From assembly GCA_900543475.1 (NCBI GenBank), contig UQRU01000107.1, positions 1-7,217 of the forward strand: 7,217 nt of DNA, written 5' to 3'. Below the pieces are notes generated by a model. That model had not been told where the DNA came from. It did not search any database and was given only the letters and a program-made list of their open reading frames with translations. The position numbers were made by a program, and so were the translations under genes. Shown here piece by piece: positions 7,051-7,217 of this stretch. The stretch is from an uncultured Eubacteriales bacterium (GTDB taxonomy: Bacteria > Bacillota > Clostridia > Christensenellales > CAG-138). Position 1 is the first letter of the stretch; each line of letters starts with the position of its first letter.

Positions 7051-7217
7051 AAAGCATTGGTTGTTGCCGCCTTAGTAGGCGGCTTTTTTGTTGGAGGATA
7101 TTCGGCCGTGGGGGGCGGCCGGGGGGGGGGGGGGCCCCCCCCCCCCCCCCGGGCCCCCCCCGCCCCCCCCCCCCCCCGGGGGGGGCCCCGGCCCCCCCCC
7201 CCCCCCCCCCCGCCCCC
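7027..7217 (+). CDS. Partial gene start with signal-anchor-like N-terminus
   Basis: An ATG at 7027 opens a frame with no stop to the window end. Only about 28-31 codons (to about 7110-7120) come from believable sequence. It reads MSKRQPLFK, a basic n-region, followed by a hydrophobic stretch ALVVAALVGGFFVGG and then YSAVG, as in a signal peptide or N-terminal membrane anchor of an exported protein. AGGGG (7018-7022) is a weak ribosome site 4 nt upstream. An in-frame ATG at 6994 would add 11 residues but has no well-placed ribosome site. The family cannot be identified; an exported peptidase such as an S41 protease is a guess from memory of similar gene neighbourhoods. Against it, the same bases form two terminator-like hairpins, so the frame may be fortuitous. 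Confidence 0.45.
   Translation, partial: MSKRQPLFKALVVAALVGGFFVGGYSAVGGGRGGGGPPPPPRAPPAPPPPRGGPRPPPPPPPP
7066..7089 (+). terminator. Possible intrinsic terminator 2 after rex
   Basis: GCCGCCT (7066-7072) pairs with AGGCGGC (7077-7083) around the 4-nt loop TAGT, followed at once by six Ts (7084-7089). By sequence alone this is a textbook rho-independent terminator. It lies inside the reading frame from 7027, where the same bases encode the hydrophobic A-A-L-V-G-G-F-F segment; repeated GCC and GGC codons around a hydrophobic core can mimic such a hairpin, so the call is not secure. Confidence 0.55.
7111..7217. other. G/C homopolymer end, probable artefact
   Basis: From about 7111 the sequence is pure G and C, with G runs changing to C runs (14 Gs then 16 Cs near 7121-7150), the same fold-back pattern as at the left end. 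It begins abruptly after normal sequence. It is most likely assembled poly-G read noise; nothing in it should be translated, including the tail of the frame that starts at 7027. Confidence 0.85.

Overview
The window carries five complete, co-directional (+ strand) genes and a possible sixth gene start. It is capped at both ends by G/C homopolymer runs that look like sequencing or assembly artefacts. Gene content points to a GC-rich, Gram-positive anaerobe of the Bacillota, most likely Clostridia (an Oscillospiraceae-like gut lineage is my best guess). The reasons are a Rex NAD(H)-sensing repressor with the GGFGQQGYGYNV block I associate with clostridial Rex, purine-rich Shine-Dalgarno sites, recognisable sigma-A-type promoters, and strong G/C preference at third codon positions. 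The taxonomic placement is inference from family resemblance, not from a search.

Layout. Positions 1 to about 132 are nearly pure G and C runs. Positions 133-295 hold an intergenic region with an extended -10 promoter and an imperfect direct repeat. Four tightly spaced genes follow: a small Dabb-domain protein (296-580), uvrB (587-2599), uvrA (2639-5461) and a double-domain nitroreductase of the TM1586 type (5465-6208). Gaps are 6, 39 and 3 nt, with no terminator between them, so they are probably one operon. A 124-nt gap carries a near-consensus promoter (TTGCAT-17-TATAAT) and a perfect 7-bp inverted repeat in the leader of rex (6333-6971). After rex come a hairpin without a T-run, then two hairpins with T-runs that look like tandem intrinsic terminators. 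These overlap an open frame from 7027 that encodes a signal-anchor-like N-terminus and runs into the artefactual end.

How the genes work together. UvrA and UvrB are the damage-recognition half of nucleotide excision repair; uvrC is not in the window. The nitroreductase is a probable flavin oxidoreductase and the Dabb protein a small alpha-beta barrel of unknown specific role. Rex senses the NADH/NAD+ ratio and normally represses fermentation and respiration genes. Repair plus redox genes side by side suggest a stress-related neighbourhood, but no regulatory link is proven: I saw no clear LexA box or Rex operator.

I found no evidence of a new multi-gene system, phage, transposon, CRISPR array, or tRNA/rRNA gene. 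The points most worth a second look are the terminator/signal-peptide overlap after rex, the leader inverted repeat of rex, and the repeat at the operon promoter.
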